A stretch of 7,354 bases of DNA, taken from assembly GCA_003242495.1 (NCBI GenBank), contig QGUO01000166.1:1-7354 (forward strand), written 5' to 3'. Positions 5,293-7,354 of this stretch are shown here, one piece after another. The DNA is from Pseudomonadota bacterium. Lineage in GTDB: Bacteria > Pseudomonadota > Gammaproteobacteria > Steroidobacterales > Steroidobacteraceae. Below the pieces are notes generated by a model that was not told where the DNA came from, did no database searches, and saw only the letters and a program-made list of their open reading frames with translations. Every line of letters begins with the position of its first letter. Position 1 is the stretch's first letter. Made by a program: the position numbers and the translations under genes.

Positions 5293-7354
5293 TCAGCCGC
5301 GGGTGAGCGCGATCAGCGCTTCGAGTGAATTCACCGGCTCCGAGCAGGTCATGCCGCGGCAGATGAAACCCGCGGTGCCGTCTGCCGGGCGCTTGGATTG
5401 CAGGGCGGGCGGCAGGCCGGGCGCCTCGTTCTCGATGGCGAAGACCAGGCGTTTCGGCGCATAGATGCGCGCGAGCGCATCGCGCCACCGGGCCGCCTCG
5501 GCGGCCGGCCCGCGAATCACCACGATGGCGGGCGGCTCCAGATGTTCCTCGAGGGCGATGAGCGATGCCGCGTGGGCCTGCGGATAGCGCTCCAGCATCG
5601 GCCAGGCCGCGCGCAACGCGCGCGCAGCGGCTTCGAGCCAACGTGGCTCCGCGAGCAGCAGCCCCAGCCGGTTGAGGCCGAGCGCGGCGAGGGCGTTGCC
5701 GGCCGGTATGGCTTCGTCGCCGAAGGACTTGTAGCGATGGATGAGCGTTTCGTGGTCGTCGGCGGTGAAGAAGAACCCGCCCAGCTCGCGATCCTCGAAG
5801 TGCGCGAGCAGGCCATCGGCCAAGGCGCTGGCGAGATGCAGGTCTTCGCTGCGCCAGCGCGCCTGCAGGGCTTCGAGCAGCGCGTGCAGAAGGAAGGCGT
5901 AGTCGTCGAGGTAGCCCGTGAAGCGCGCCCGCCCCTCCTTGTACACGGCGAGCAGGCGCCCATCCCGCCACAGCCTGGTGCGCAGGAAGTCGATCGCGTC
6001 CAGCGCCGCCTGGGTCAGCTCCGGGCGCGCCAGCATGCGACCGGCCACGGCCAGGCCGGCGATGGCCAGGGCGTTCCACGACGTCAGGACCTTGTCGTCG
6101 CGTCCCGGGCGCACGCGCTGCGCACGTCGCTGCAAGAGCGCCCGGCGCGCCTCGTCCAGGCGCGCCTCGGCGGTCCGCTCCTCGATGCCGAGCGTGCGGG
6201 CGATCTCGCCGAGCGGACGCTGCGCGTGGAGGTGCCAGCGGCCTTCGAAGTTGGGGCCGGCATCGAGCCCGAAACGCGGCGCGAACACCGCGAACTGCTC
6301 GGCTGTGAGCGCGCCTTCGACCTCGGCGGCGTCCCAGAGATAGAAGCGGCCCTCGTGGCCCTGCGAATCCGCATCGAGCGATGACCAGAAGGCGTCTTGC
6401 GGCGAGCGCATCTCGCGTAGCATCCACTGCGCGGTCTCGAGTGCCACGCGCTCGAACAGCGGATCGCCCGTGGCGAGCGCCGCCTGGGCGTACACGCCGA
6501 GGAGCTGGGCGTTGTCGTACAGCATCTTCTCGAAATGCGGAACCCGCCAGCTGCGATCGACCGCGTAGCGGCTGAAGCCGCCGCCGAGCTGATCGTAGAG
6601 GCCGCCCTCGGCCATGCGCGTGAGCGTCAGCGCCGCCATGTACAGCGAATGCAGGTCCGGGGATGCGCCCGCAGCGCTTGCCCGCCACAAGCGCAGCAGC
6701 AGCTCGAGGTTGGTGGGTTGCGGGAACTTGGGGGCTGTTCCAAAGCCGCCGAACTCGGGGTCGAATTCCGCGGCCAGGGCGCTGCGGGCCGCCTCGAGCG
6801 GCGCCAGCGACAGTGCGCCCACGTCGGCGGCCGGGCGCGGTGTCAGCTCGGCGAGCGCCTGCTCCAGCGCCTCGCCCTGACGCTGGATGTCCGTGCGGCG
6901 CGTGCGATAGAACTCGGCCACTTTGCGCAGCAGATCCGCGAACGCGGGCAGGCCGAAGCGTGCCTCTTTCGGGAAGTACGTGCCCCCGAAGAACGGCCGA
7001 CGATCCTGCGGCGAGAGGAACATCGTGAGGGGCCAGCCGCCTGCGCGCTGCGTGAGCAGCTGGTGGGCAAGCTGATAAATCCGATCCAGGTCGGGGCGCT
7101 CCTCGCGATCGACCTTGATATTGACGAACAGCTCGTTCATGAGCGCAGCAGTCGCGGGATCCTCGAACGACTCGTGCGCCATGACGTGGCACCAGTGGCA
7201 GGCCGAGTAGCCGATCGACAACAGGATCGGCTTGTCCTCGCGGCGCGCCAGCGCCAGCGCGGCGTCGTCCCAGGGATGCCAGTCGACCGGGTTGGCCGCG
7301 TGCTGCAGCAGGTACGGGCTGGTTTCGGCGGCGAGACGATTACGCTGCGGGTGC
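5293..7354 (-). CDS. Thioredoxin-fold DUF255 protein of the YyaL/SPATA20 family (5' end outside window)
   Basis: The visible 686 codons run open to the right edge. They begin inside the conserved N-terminal block (ETSPYLLQHAANPVDW), so only a few codons should be missing. The N-terminal part is a thioredoxin-like domain with a CHWC active-site motif (visible residues 52-55), VDREERPD (82-89), GGWP (105-108) and GGTYFP (123-128). The rest is the alpha-helical toroid resembling six-hairpin glycosidases and N-acylglucosamine 2-epimerases: FGTAPKFPQP, YDQLGGGFSRYAVD, HFEKMLYDNAQL, SSLDADSQGHEG, DDKVLTSWNALAI and GYLDDYAFLL. Near the end is a family-typical CRGMTCSEP, with cysteines at about 665 and 670. 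Bacterial members are about 670-700 residues, so the gene looks intact. The biochemical function is unproven; a redox or sugar-related role is often proposed. TTG 7219-7221 is an internal Leu codon, not the start. The 31-base gap to the convergent TfoX-like gene holds no clear terminator. Confidence 0.93.
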   Translation of the reverse strand, partial: HPQRNRLAAETSPYLLQHAANPVDWHPWDDAALALARREDKPILLSIGYSACHWCHVMAHESFEDPATAALMNELFVNIKVDREERPDLDRIYQLAHQLLTQRAGGWPLTMFLSPQDRRPFFGGTYFPKEARFGLPAFADLLRKVAEFYRTRRTDIQRQGEALEQALAELTPRPAADVGALSLAPLEAARSALAAEFDPEFGGFGTAPKFPQPTNLELLLRLWRASAAGASPDLHSLYMAALTLTRMAEGGLYDQLGGGFSRYAVDRSWRVPHFEKMLYDNAQLLGVYAQAALATGDPLFERVALETAQWMLREMRSPQDAFWSSLDADSQGHEGRFYLWDAAEVEGALTAEQFAVFAPRFGLDAGPNFEGRWHLHAQRPLGEIARTLGIEERTAEARLDEARRALLQRRAQRVRPGRDDKVLTSWNALAIAGLAVAGRMLARPELTQAALDAIDFLRTRLWRDGRLLAVYKEGRARFTGYLDDYAFLLHALLEALQARWRSEDLHLASALADGLLAHFEDRELGGFFFTADDHETLIHRYKSFGDEAIPAGNALAALGLNRLGLLLAEPRWLEAAARALRAAWPMLERYPQAHAASLIALEEHLEPPAIVVIRGPAAEAARWRDALARIYAPKRLVFAIENEAPGLPPALQSKRPADGTAGFICRGMTCSEPVNSLEALIALTRG

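Noticed and set aside
5398..6384. A 328-codon plus-strand open frame inside the YyaL-type gene
   Set aside because: It is antisense to well-conserved coding sequence and has no recognisable motif, so it is explained by codon bias.
4907..7192. A 761-codon minus-strand open frame overlapping the YyaL-type gene and the end of the TfoX-like gene
   Set aside because: It is the +1-shifted shadow of the real gene: its translation is a low-complexity Arg/Ala/Gly/Pro mix typical of GC-rich off-frames and has no recognisable motif, while the other frame carries all family motifs.
7219..7221. TTG as the start of the YyaL-type protein
   Set aside because: The same frame continues upstream to the window edge with a conserved family block (ETSPYLLQHAANPVDW), so this codon is an internal leucine and the true start is outside.

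Overview
The window is GC-rich and densely coding. Its gene content and order point to a gammaproteobacterium. A YafS-type methyltransferase gene next to rnhA, with dnaQ close behind, is the chromosomal neighbourhood known from Escherichia coli and relatives (gloB, yafS, rnhA, dnaQ). High GC and TTG/GTG starts suggest a Xanthomonadales-, Nevskiales- or Steroidobacter-like lineage rather than an enteric one, but the genus cannot be fixed from this sequence.

Layout. Positions 1-111 are an upstream, probably divergent, regulatory stretch. A same-strand run follows from 112 to 4482: a YafS-like methyltransferase (112-855), rnhA for ribonuclease HI (943-1419), a WbpE-type sugar aminotransferase (1540-2664), dnaQ for the DNA polymerase III proofreading subunit (2669-3406), a ComB-family 2-phosphosulfolactate phosphatase homologue (3437-4129) and a small DUF486 membrane protein (4141-4482). 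Gaps are 4, 30 and 11 bases from the aminotransferase onward, so those four genes are probably co-transcribed. An untranslated interval (4483-4667) holds a compound inverted repeat and a promoter-like site with a dyad. It leads into a TfoX N-terminal-domain protein with a long basic tail (4668-5261). Facing it, 31 bases away, is the end of a minus-strand gene for a YyaL/SPATA20-type thioredoxin-fold protein (5293 to beyond 7354), whose first codons lie just outside the window.

How the genes fit together. rnhA and dnaQ are replication-maintenance genes (removal of RNA in RNA-DNA hybrids; proofreading). The aminotransferase between them belongs to nucleotide-sugar (O-antigen) metabolism and has no pathway partners in view. 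The ComB homologue belongs to a family known from coenzyme M/sulfolactate metabolism and also stands alone. So the run looks like an ancestral housekeeping cluster into which unrelated metabolic genes were placed, not a dedicated pathway.

I saw no tRNA, rRNA, CRISPR array, insertion sequence, phage gene or toxin-antitoxin pair. I found no convincing new multi-gene system. The points most worth a second look are the orphan wbpE-like gene translated almost into dnaQ, the isolated ComB-DUF486 pair, and the tailed TfoX protein with its dyad-bearing promoter.
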